This document shows, piece by piece, positions 1 to 6,033 of a DNA stretch of 10,113 nucleotides. The DNA comes from Candidatus Woesearchaeota archaeon. Lineage in GTDB: Archaea; Nanobdellota; Nanobdellia; Woesearchaeales; WALR01. Within the stretch, counting starts at the first letter, position 1. Each line of letters opens with the position of its first letter. The translations under genes were made by a program, and so were the position numbers. The notes under the pieces were generated by a model. That model searched no databases. It was not told the origin of the DNA and saw only the letters and a list, made by a program, of their open reading frames with translations. The DNA lies in NCBI GenBank assembly GCA_015522765.1, contig WALR01000049.1:1-10113 (forward strand), written 5' to 3'.

Positions 1-267
1 AAATATGATATCCCCTTTCTCATCACCGCTCAGCTCCCATGGCTGGATAAGCACGAGGTCGCCCTCCCTCACCCATAAATGCCTCTTAAGCCTGCCGGGA
101 ATCCTGCAAATCCTCACCTTGCCGTCAAAGCACCTAACCTTAGCCCTGCTCCCGCCGACACGCTCCTGCAGAACCCCAAATGTCTGGTTACCCCTTGGAA
201 GCTTAACACGATTAATCTCCATCTGGAGCGCCTGCTCCTTAGCCTCCTGCTCCTTTTTCTTACCCAT
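1..267 (-). CDS. eif1A: Translation initiation factor aIF1A (archaeal eIF1A homologue), 3' end cut off by window edge
   Basis: The minus strand reads 89 codons from an ATG at 267 to base 1 without a stop, so the C-terminus is missing. The protein begins MGKKKEQEAKEQALQ, a lysine/glutamate-rich tail. An S1-type OB fold follows from about residue 23, with the family features G-x-x-x-ERVGGSRAKVRCFDG, then RICRIPGRLKRHLWV and REGDLVLIQPW. aIF1A binds the 30S A site and works with aIF1 and aIF2 in start-codon selection. Family members are usually about 100-110 residues, so only about 15-20 are lost. The ATG at 267 fits because a TATA box lies about 28-30 bp upstream and no Shine-Dalgarno sequence is present, which suggests a leaderless mRNA. 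The gene diverges from purF. The family call is secure from the OB-fold signature. Confidence 0.93.
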   Translation of the reverse strand, partial: MGKKKEQEAKEQALQMEINRVKLPRGNQTFGVLQERVGGSRAKVRCFDGKVRICRIPGRLKRHLWVREGDLVLIQPWELSGDEKGDIIF

Positions 268-288
268 AACCAAAAGAAAGCCACACGC

Positions 289-304
289 ATTTAAAAACCT
301 TTCC
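289..304 (-). promoter_or_regulatory. BRE/TATA promoter of aIF1A
   Basis: On the minus strand a purine-rich BRE (GGAAAGG) runs into TTTTTAAAT. The TATA core lies 28-30 bp from the ATG at 267, so transcription should begin at or next to the start codon. This is inferred from spacing and composition. Confidence 0.65.
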
Positions 305-324
305 TAGATAAACAGCTACATTAT

Positions 325-339
325 AAAAATGTTTAAATA
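325..339 (+). promoter_or_regulatory. BRE/TATA promoter of purF
   Basis: AAAAATG followed by TTTAAATA. The first T of the TATA box is 31 bp from the ATG at 363, and no ribosome-binding site lies between them. This predicts a leaderless purF transcript. The 268-362 gap thus holds two divergent promoters and nothing else that I can see. Confidence 0.7.
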
Positions 340-362
340 GTTTTGATTAACTCAATTAGGAT

Positions 363-1931
363 ATGAGTATTATTCCTGTAAGCCCAGAAGAGGTTGGCGA
401 AAACTGCGGGATAGCAGCTGTTGTTATAAACAGCCCGGGCAATAAGAACCTTAATGCTCCTTATTATCTCTATAAACTCCTTCTAAGCCTTCAGGGAAGA
501 GGGCAGCTCAGTGCAGGCATAACCACATACAACCCATTAAGGAAGAAGATGCTCGCCACCTATAAAAATCTTGGGACAGTAAACGAAGCGTTCAAGACCA
601 GCGTGCCTGAAAGAAGCAAGAAAATATTTGAGAAGTACAGCGGCATGAAAGGGATAGCCCACAACAGGTATGCCACGAGCGGCGCCGATGACAAGGAATA
701 CGCCCAGCCCTTTGAGAGGGTGCATGGGAGAAAATGGAAGTGGTTCTCATTTGCTTTTAACGGCAATCTTGCGAATTACGCTAAGCTTAAGAAGAAGCTC
801 CAGGAGGAATACGAATACACCATTGTTTATGATACAGACACAGAGGTGATAATGCACTACATCTCGAGGGAGCTTGCAAAGTGGGAGGACTCCCCTGATT
901 TGGTGAAGGTGTTTGCGAATCTTTCAAAGATATTTGACGGCGCCTACAATATCGTGTTTCTCGACGCATCCGGCAGGCTTGTGGCTTTCAGGGATCCCAC
1001 AGGTTTCAGGCCTCTTGTTTACGGGACAATCAAAGATAGGGGGGCTGAGATAACGCTTGTCGCATCCGAGACAAACGCACTTGCAAATCTCGGCGTCAAG
1101 GACTACCACTTTGTGCAGCCAGGCGAGATGCTCCTCTCAGAGAACGGAAAAGTCAGTGTTAAAAGGGTCGTTAAGAGTAAGAGGGTGGCAAGGTGCATGT
1201 TTGAATGGGTTTATTTTTCAAATGTCGCCTCGGAGTTTGACGGCAGATCCGTCTACCTTGCAAGGACTGCCCTTGGAAGGGAGCTCGCGAAGCTGGAGAA
1301 GAACCCCATTAAAGACGCGATTGTTGTTGCTGTTCCTGACTCGTCAAAGGCGGCAGGGGACGGCTTTGCCTATCAGCTCGGGCTTCCCATCGTTGAGGGG
1401 CTCGTGAGGAACAGGTTTGTAGGGAGAACATTCATCGAGTCAAGGGACAGGGCAGAGAAGGTAAGGGAGAAATTCACTGTTTTAAGGAGTGTTCTGGAGG
1501 GGAAGAAGGTTTACCTTGTTGACGACAGCATTGTAAGAGGTACAACCACGAAGAGCATAGTTGGTTATATCAAGGAGGTTGGAAAGGCGAAGGAGGTTCA
1601 TGTGAGAATATCATGCCCCCCAATAATGGGGCCCTGCTTCTACGGAATAGACATGTCAACGGTGGAAGAACTGTTCGCTCCCAAATTCCTTGACAAGCCC
1701 TATCCTGTTGTGCCTGACGAAAAGCTCAGGGAGATGGCGGATGAGCTGGGCGCTGATTCACTTATCTACCAGTCATTTAGGGGGCTTGTAAAGGCCCTTG
1801 AAATACCCGAGGACGAGCTCTGCCTTGCATGCGTAACAAGGGAATACCCCACAAAAAACGGGGAGGAACTCCTTAAAGTGGCGCTTAAGGAGAAGAATAC
1901 AGGCGGAAGGACATACGAAAGGGAGCTGTGA
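363..1931 (+). CDS. purF: Amidophosphoribosyltransferase (PurF), propeptide and Fe-S type
   Basis: PurF transfers glutamine-derived ammonia to PRPP, making phosphoribosylamine in the first committed step of purine synthesis. The class II glutaminase domain spans about residues 15-250. It has the predicted nucleophile C15 (CGIAA) after a 14-residue leader that must be removed, R102 (HNRYATSG), N133/G134 (FNGNLAN) and D157-D159 (DTDTEV). The phosphoribosyltransferase domain follows, with the PRPP loop VYLVDDSIVRGTTTK at 383-397. C278, C425, C487 and C490 match the four cysteines that bind the 4Fe-4S cluster in Bacillus-type PurF (motifs CMFEWVYF, GPCFYGID and CLAC). Length 522 is slightly longer than the usual 450-510. 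Several otherwise invariant spots differ: GRGQ for HRGQ, FNGN for HNGN, and DPTGFRPL for DPHGIRPL. These suggest a divergent archaeal branch. No other purine gene is nearby. A PurF-like paralogue is the main alternative. Confidence 0.9.
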   Translation: MSIIPVSPEEVGENCGIAAVVINSPGNKNLNAPYYLYKLLLSLQGRGQLSAGITTYNPLRKKMLATYKNLGTVNEAFKTSVPERSKKIFEKYSGMKGIAHNRYATSGADDKEYAQPFERVHGRKWKWFSFAFNGNLANYAKLKKKLQEEYEYTIVYDTDTEVIMHYISRELAKWEDSPDLVKVFANLSKIFDGAYNIVFLDASGRLVAFRDPTGFRPLVYGTIKDRGAEITLVASETNALANLGVKDYHFVQPGEMLLSENGKVSVKRVVKSKRVARCMFEWVYFSNVASEFDGRSVYLARTALGRELAKLEKNPIKDAIVVAVPDSSKAAGDGFAYQLGLPIVEGLVRNRFVGRTFIESRDRAEKVREKFTVLRSVLEGKKVYLVDDSIVRGTTTKSIVGYIKEVGKAKEVHVRISCPPIMGPCFYGIDMSTVEELFAPKFLDKPYPVVPDEKLREMADELGADSLIYQSFRGLVKALEIPEDELCLACVTREYPTKNGEELLKVALKEKNTGGRTYEREL

Positions 1932-1940
1932 TATGCTACC

Positions 1941-1954
1941 CAAAGATTTAAAAC
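1941..1954 (+). promoter_or_regulatory. BRE/TATA promoter of the methionine aminopeptidase gene
   Basis: CAAAGA followed by TTTAAAAC, with the first T 30 bp from the ATG at 1977. It sits in the 45-bp gap after purF. The aminopeptidase gene therefore probably has its own leaderless transcript and is not simply read through from purF. Confidence 0.65.
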
Positions 1955-1976
1955 ACACTGGTTCTTACCTGTTATT

Positions 1977-2873
1977 ATGAGCGAAAAACTCCTGGATGAA
2001 GAAATTGATAAGCTGGTAAAAGCGGGAAGGATAGCGCATGACGCTATTGAACTTGGAAGAGAGCTCATAAAGCCGGGGGCGTCATTGTTAGATGTGTCTG
2101 ATAAGATAGAGTCATTCATAATATCAAGTGGCGGGTTCCCTGCCTTTCCAGTCCAGATAAGCATGGATAATGTTGCAGCCCACAATGCAGCCGACCCCGA
2201 CGACAAGACAACCTTTAATGACCAGCTCTGCAGTCTGGACCTTGGAGTCTCGATTGAGGGCTACATCTCTGACACAGCCCTCACGATAGACCTCTCCGGT
2301 AAAAACTCTTCTCTGGTGAAGGCATCTGAAGAGGCTCTTAAAGCGGCGATTGACACTGTGAAGCCCGGCGTGGAGATAGGGAAGATAGGGCGGGCAATCC
2401 ATGACGCAATCACCTCATTCGGATTCTCCCCTGTTGTTAATTTAACAGGCCACGGACTTGGGCTTTACCAGATACACACCGCGCCGAGCATACCAAACTT
2501 TGACACCCACGACAAGACCAGGCTCGAGGAGGACATGGTCATTGCGATAGAGCCCTTTGCAACCCCGGGAATCGGCCGCATAAGGGAGACAGAAAACGCA
2601 AATATATTCGCATTCTCAACTAAAAAGCCGGTAAGAAGCATCATTGCGAGGCGGCTCCTCCGTGAAATCTCATCCTATCATGGCCTTCCCTTCACGACGA
2701 GGTGGCTGACCAGAAAGTTCAAGCCCTTCGAGGTCAACTTCGGGCTCTCCGAACTCCTCAGGAACAGGGTAGTCGAGGCCTTCCCCCCTCTCGTCGAGGT
2801 GTCGGGGGCTCTTGTTAGCCAGAGGGAGCACAGCATGATAGTAAGGGAGGATCCCCTTGTATATACAAGGTGA
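1977..2873 (+). CDS. map: Methionine aminopeptidase, type II (archaeal)
   Basis: This cytosolic metalloenzyme removes the initiator methionine from nascent proteins. The 298 residues match the archaeal type II length of about 295. The five expected metal ligands of the pita-bread fold are visible: D88 (SLDLG), D99 (SDTAL), H159 (TGHGLG), E192 (IEPFAT) and E284 (QREHSMIV). The active-site histidine H69 lies in VAAHN. The type II helical insertion occupies about residues 215-270, between the fourth and fifth ligands, which separates it from type I enzymes. The ATG at 1977 is chosen because it gives the family's usual N-terminus and lies 30 bp from the first T of a TATA box. The gene converges with hisS, with 17 bp between stop codons. 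A 16-bp palindrome overlaps its last codons. Nothing catalytic looks missing. Confidence 0.96.
   Translation: MSEKLLDEEIDKLVKAGRIAHDAIELGRELIKPGASLLDVSDKIESFIISSGGFPAFPVQISMDNVAAHNAADPDDKTTFNDQLCSLDLGVSIEGYISDTALTIDLSGKNSSLVKASEEALKAAIDTVKPGVEIGKIGRAIHDAITSFGFSPVVNLTGHGLGLYQIHTAPSIPNFDTHDKTRLEEDMVIAIEPFATPGIGRIRETENANIFAFSTKKPVRSIIARRLLREISSYHGLPFTTRWLTRKFKPFEVNFGLSELLRNRVVEAFPPLVEVSGALVSQREHSMIVREDPLVYTR
2855..2870. repeat. Perfect 16-bp palindrome at the map/hisS convergent junction
   Basis: CCTTGTATATACAAGG equals its own reverse complement. It covers the last codons of map and ends one base before its TGA. As RNA it has no room for a good loop, so it looks more like a possible DNA-binding site than a hairpin terminator. 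A five-T run at 2917-2921, inside the 3' end of hisS, could serve as the map terminator. Chance occurrence is possible in 10 kb. Confidence 0.4.
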
Positions 2874-2890
2874 AGAATCATTAATCTGAA

Positions 2891-4192
2891 CTAGTTCTTA
2901 ATAGCACTCTTTATTGTTTTTATTGCCTCCTCAACACCTAACTCCTGCTCAGAGCCGTCTTTGAGGTCCCTTAACTTTATTACCCCCCTGCTCTTCTCCT
3001 TCTCTCCTATCAGCACGGCAAATCGTATTCCGCGGCTGTTGCAGTAGGAAAGGTTCTTGCCCGGCCCCCTCCCCATGATATCCATGAGGGTCTTTAAGCC
3101 CTTCCCTCTGAACTCAGATGCCGCTTTTATTCCGAGGGCAGAATCTCCTATGGGTATTACCATAACATCAATGTCATCTCTTTCCTCTTCTCTCTCCTGA
3201 AGAGTGTCCACCAGCACATCTATGCCGAAGCTTATGCCTGCTGCTTTTATCTCCTCTTTTGAGGAGAGGTAGCCGCCTATCATTCTGTCGTATCTTCCGC
3301 CGGCAGCGATACTGCTCTTTATCCTGCCCCTCTTAAGAAACGCCTCAAATACAGTGCCTGTGTAGTAGGATAAGCCCCTCGCCAGCGAGATGTCAAGTAC
3401 AGCAGTGGTGACCCCGAACTCGTCCAATAGCCTTCTTAGAGTCCTAAGCTCATTTATCCCTTCAATTCCCTCTTTATCACCTATCTCATTCTCAACCCTG
3501 TTTAATGTTTCTTCCCATCCGGAGCCATCACTTACCAGCCTCATTATCCCCTCTGATTTATCCCTGCCAATCCTCTCAGAGAGAAGCTCCATAACACTCT
3601 CCTCCCCAATCTTCTTTATCTTGTCAAGTGTTAATATGACAAACTCGATGTCGTCCTCCTTCACCCCATAGTTCCTTATTATGCCGTTGAGGAGCTTCCT
3701 GTTATTGACCCTTATTGAGGCGTCAATATTGAGGCTTTTGAATACATCCTGCGCCATTGAGAGGAGTTCTGCATCCGCCGCCATGCTTCCCGCCCCCACG
3801 ATATCTGCGTCGCACTGCCAGAACTCGCGGTATCTTCCCAGCTTCACAGGTCCGTCCCTGAATACTGGCCCGAACTGGTATCTCTTGAAGGGCATCTTTA
3901 TCTCTTTGTGCATTCCTATAAACCTCGCGAGGGGGACGGTCAGGTCGTACCTCAGGCAGAGCTCCCTCTTTCCCTGGTCCCTTAACTTAAATGTCTCCTT
4001 CAGTATCTCCGAGCCGCCGGCATATTTTGCAGAGAGAACATCAAAGCGTTCTATAACAGGGGTATCAAGATGGGCGAATCCGTATCTCCTGAAGATGGAG
4101 ATAATTCTCCTCAGAACATCATCCTTGACAATTATCCTCTTTCCGCTCTCATCCCTTGTTCCGGGGGAGTTCATCAATTCCATTTGTGTCAC
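2891..4192 (-). CDS. hisS: Histidyl-tRNA synthetase (eukaryote/archaeal-type, class II)
   Basis: It charges tRNA-His using ATP and histidine. Numbering is from a GTG at 4192 (433 residues). PGTRD at 10-14 lies in the motif 1 region. RYDLTVPLAR at 81-90 and FRDGPVKLGRYREFWQCDAD (111-130) form the motif 2 region and resemble the eukaryotic pattern. The histidine-binding HisA motif reads ARGLSYYTGTVFE at 271-283, and AAGGRYDRMIGG at 297-307 leads to motif 3 (GISFGIDVL, 319-327). The anticodon-binding domain is about 340-430. Two positions are unusual: motif 3 has V326 where arginine is usual, and the HisA motif has S274 where aspartate is usual. The start is uncertain. The GTG suits leaderless transcription (TATA 31 bp away). 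An ATG at 4183 is preceded by AAGGTGA and gives 430 residues. The gene follows the TctA-like gene on the same strand after 57 bp. Confidence 0.94.
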   Translation of the reverse strand: MTQMELMNSPGTRDESGKRIIVKDDVLRRIISIFRRYGFAHLDTPVIERFDVLSAKYAGGSEILKETFKLRDQGKRELCLRYDLTVPLARFIGMHKEIKMPFKRYQFGPVFRDGPVKLGRYREFWQCDADIVGAGSMAADAELLSMAQDVFKSLNIDASIRVNNRKLLNGIIRNYGVKEDDIEFVILTLDKIKKIGEESVMELLSERIGRDKSEGIMRLVSDGSGWEETLNRVENEIGDKEGIEGINELRTLRRLLDEFGVTTAVLDISLARGLSYYTGTVFEAFLKRGRIKSSIAAGGRYDRMIGGYLSSKEEIKAAGISFGIDVLVDTLQEREEERDDIDVMVIPIGDSALGIKAASEFRGKGLKTLMDIMGRGPGKNLSYCNSRGIRFAVLIGEKEKSRGVIKLRDLKDGSEQELGVEEAIKTIKSAIKN

Positions 4193-4213
4193 CTTGGAAA
4201 ATAAGCCCGCCGT

Positions 4214-4229
4214 CTTTATAATATTTTCT
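4214..4229 (-). promoter_or_regulatory. BRE/TATA promoter of hisS
   Basis: On the minus strand AGAAAA leads into TATTATAAAG. The first T (4223) is 31 bp from the GTG at 4192 and 40 bp from the alternative ATG at 4183. The site lies in the 57-bp gap downstream of the TctA-like gene, so hisS is probably transcribed on its own. Confidence 0.6.
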
Positions 4230-4249
4230 ACTTCTAAATATGCTTGTTC

Positions 4250-5428
4250 CTAGCCAACACCCAGATAAAAGAACAATACAGGTATAATTATCGAGGACAT
4301 TAAATGGGTTCTTTTTATTCTGGTGAGGGGGGCAATCATACCTGTCGCAGAGGCGGCTATCAAGAGAATAATCCCCCTTGCACCCGAGAGCAGAAGCGAG
4401 AGCAGGACTATGATAAAAATTACAATTGCCGAGGCAAGTGGGTAATCCATCCTTGAGATTCTTTTTGCTATGAACCTTGAACTCATAATTCCTATGACCA
4501 CAGCGATGCCTGATGCAATTAACATCGTCAGGACCATAAGAAGGACAAGGCGGCTATCAATCTCCGCAATTCTCGAGATTGCAAGGACAGCACCGTTTCT
4601 CGTTTTTCTTATAGCATAAAGAGTTGCTATGGAGACAGCGAAGTTTGATGTCGTCACTGCACCCTGCATAACAAGAAAGCCGTGGTCGCCCCTCTTATTC
4701 AGAAGACTCGCAATGAATGCTGCGGTGCTTGCCCCTACCCCCGGAAGAACAGCGGTGAACATGCCTGCAATCTGCCCCACCAGTGAATTCTTGAACACCT
4801 CCCTAAAGTTTCTAATGCCGCATTCTATTATCTGTGTCCTCACCCTGCTCTTTGAGAGGAGACTATATGCAATTGTAGGAATCCCGAAAAGTCCTGAAAG
4901 CAGGGGCATCATGGCATTGCTGATGGACGAATTAAGCGCAATCATCCCTATGACTCCTGCATTCATTACAGCAATCAATGCCATGACCTTTTTCTTCTCT
5001 ATGTAAAGATTTATGAGGAGTATTATTATGAGTGCAAAGGGGGTTGCCCTCCTGATGAACAGAAAGAATGCCCTTATCACAATTACTGCTAAGGGAAGGA
5101 GCGCTATGCTGATAAGGAGGCTTATGTAGCTGCCTATAAGCGTAAGGTCATACGCCTCTATGCCTTTTCCCCTCATTAAAAACCTGTGCCCTGGAAGAAC
5201 GCCCAGTGCAGAGTCTGCATTCGGCGCCCCAAGGAAGATGGAGGGGATGGTGTCAAGGAAGGTGTGTGTCAAAGCCATAGATGTTATGAAAACAACCGAG
5301 AAGTCGCCTCCAAGAGAGAGGAAAAATATCAGGGGGATAACCGTGTTTATGTGAATGCCGGGCGTCAATCCTGTGAATGTCCCTGCAGCTACTCCGAGGA
5401 TTATCGCTGGGAGGATTTGATAGAGCAT
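4250..5428 (-). CDS. TctA-family membrane protein (archaeal COG1784/DUF112-like), probable transporter
   Basis: This is a 392-residue, very hydrophobic protein with about 10 membrane segments. It carries two glycine/proline signatures typical of the TctA fold, one per half: GLTPGIHINT at 20-29 and LPGVGASTAAFIASL at 228-242. Hydrophilic loops include the stretch LGAPNADSALGVLPGHRFLMRGKGIEAYD at about 66-94 in short form (APNADSALGVLPGHR). Bacterial TctA works with TctB and the binding protein TctC to import tricarboxylates. Archaeal COG1784 members usually stand alone, and their substrate is unknown to me; no TctB or TctC is visible here. I chose the ATG at 5428 over an in-frame TTG at 5443 because a TATA box has its first T 27 bp upstream of it. 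The gene lies 31 bp downstream of the OB-fold gene on the same strand, which suggests a possible partnership. Confidence 0.82.
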   Translation of the reverse strand: MLYQILPAIILGVAAGTFTGLTPGIHINTVIPLIFFLSLGGDFSVVFITSMALTHTFLDTIPSIFLGAPNADSALGVLPGHRFLMRGKGIEAYDLTLIGSYISLLISIALLPLAVIVIRAFFLFIRRATPFALIIILLINLYIEKKKVMALIAVMNAGVIGMIALNSSISNAMMPLLSGLFGIPTIAYSLLSKSRVRTQIIECGIRNFREVFKNSLVGQIAGMFTAVLPGVGASTAAFIASLLNKRGDHGFLVMQGAVTTSNFAVSIATLYAIRKTRNGAVLAISRIAEIDSRLVLLMVLTMLIASGIAVVIGIMSSRFIAKRISRMDYPLASAIVIFIIVLLSLLLSGARGIILLIAASATGMIAPLTRIKRTHLMSSIIIPVLFFYLGVG

Positions 5429-5448
5429 GCAAACACGCTGCAACCATT

Positions 5449-5463
5449 CTTTATATGTTTCAG
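5449..5463 (-). promoter_or_regulatory. BRE/TATA promoter of the TctA-like gene
   Basis: On the minus strand CTGAAAC leads into ATATAAAG. It overlaps the stop codon of the OB-fold gene and lies 27 bp (first T) from the ATG at 5428. It favours that ATG over the upstream TTG. Read-through from the upstream gene would still be possible. Confidence 0.55.
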
Positions 5464-5900
5464 CCTGCTGATAATGGAAATCTTTCAGTTGGAGTGTTTA
5501 TTCTGCCAATAGCGCTTATCTTCATACTCCTCTCAATCCTTCTGTTTATTATCTCTGTGCCTATCACCTTCCCCCTTATCCTTACAATATCCCCCCTCTT
5601 TATATTATCTGCCGCCGATATGTTGCCGAGCAGCCCCCTTATGCTGTCATTATCCCTGCTGGTGAGGGTGAGCTCCAGGTAGTCTCTCCTGTTCAATCTT
5701 ATCCTTTTAATCTTCTCGACCCTTCCTATGAATGAGAGGCAGCCCTTACAGCTGTCCCTGCTGATTGTAGCGTTTATCTTCTCAGATGCTTTCCTGTTGC
5801 CGTCAACCAGAAGCAGGGCGCCTGTTGCAGCTACCGAGATAATCAGGCTTATTATAAGAAGCTTCTTCTCCAGGATGCTGTCTTCCTTGTTTTTGTGCAT
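5460..5900 (-). CDS. Membrane-anchored OB-fold-like protein with CxxC motif, function unknown
   Basis: The 146-residue protein begins with a short charged tail (MHKNKEDSILEKK). One hydrophobic segment follows at about 13-32 and reads as an uncleaved anchor. A basic, strand-rich domain covers about 55-131. Its pattern, FIGRVEKIK, then YLELTLTSRD, then IKRGDIVRIRGKVIGTE, is that of a small OB fold, a family that often binds nucleic acid. C51 and C54 form CKGC between the anchor and the fold, and could hold a metal or a disulfide. Topology is uncertain: the lysine-rich tail favours the N-terminus inside and the domain outside. The gene precedes the TctA-like gene by 31 bp and diverges from lonB. 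I do not recognise a named family. The OB-fold call rests on pattern only. Confidence 0.68.
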   Translation of the reverse strand: MHKNKEDSILEKKLLIISLIISVAATGALLLVDGNRKASEKINATISRDSCKGCLSFIGRVEKIKRIRLNRRDYLELTLTSRDNDSIRGLLGNISAADNIKRGDIVRIRGKVIGTEIINRRIERSMKISAIGRINTPTERFPLSAG

Positions 5901-5921
5901 GAAAAAACATTAGAACAGCTC

Positions 5922-5939
5922 ATTTTTATTGTTTTATGC
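5922..5939 (-). promoter_or_regulatory. Probable promoter of the OB-fold gene
   Basis: The minus strand carries an A/T-rich stretch reading GCATAAAACAATAAAAAT. A TATA-like ATAAAAAT has its T 28 bp from the ATG at 5900. It is weaker than the other promoters here because two overlapping A/T-rich candidates exist. Confidence 0.45.
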
Positions 5940-5944
5940 ATATC

Positions 5945-5966
5945 CCTGCAAATCTTTCGATGCAGG
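5945..5966. repeat. Inverted repeat between the divergent OB-fold and lonB promoters
   Basis: CCTGCA at 5945-5950 is repeated inverted as TGCAGG at 5961-5966, with a 10-base spacer. Its centre spacing suits a dimeric regulator. It lies between the two divergent TATA boxes and could control either gene. The arms are only 6 bp, so chance is possible. Confidence 0.35.
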
Positions 5967-5984
5967 ATTTATGGGATTGCTAAC

Positions 5985-5999
5985 AAAACATTATTAAAT
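5985..5999 (+). promoter_or_regulatory. BRE/TATA promoter of lonB
   Basis: AAAACA followed by TTATTAAAT. The TATA core begins about 42 bp before the lonB ATG at 6034. With the spacing seen elsewhere here, transcription should start near 6017-6022, leaving a leader of roughly 12-17 bases that holds most or all of the Shine-Dalgarno sequence. Confidence 0.55.
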
Positions 6000-6018
6000 G
6001 AGTTTTGCTCCCAAAAGC

Positions 6019-6026
6019 GGGAGGAG
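6019..6026 (+). promoter_or_regulatory. Shine-Dalgarno sequence of lonB
   Basis: GGGAGGAG lies 7 bases before the ATG at 6034. It is the only clear, well-spaced ribosome-binding site at a start codon in the window, apart from the ambiguous AAGGTGA near hisS. It sets lonB apart from its leaderless neighbours. Confidence 0.7.
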
Positions 6027-6033
6027 TGATTAA

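Noticed and set aside
5..307. A 100-codon plus-strand frame at the left edge
   Set aside because: It is antisense to aIF1A, whose OB-fold sequence on the minus strand is unmistakable.
309..335. Inverted repeat TAAACA/TGTTTA overlapping the purF TATA box, as an operator
   Set aside because: The arms are only 6 bp, A/T-rich, 15 bases apart and partly made of the TATA box itself, so chance is likely.
3681..4253. A 190-codon plus-strand open frame antisense to hisS
   Set aside because: The serine/leucine-rich translation has no domain, and the frame mirrors conserved hisS codons.
5429..5443. An in-frame TTG at 5443 as the start of the TctA-like gene
   Set aside because: The rarer start adds only five residues (MQRVC), and the TATA box is too close to it (first T 12 bp away). 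The ATG at 5428 fits the promoter.
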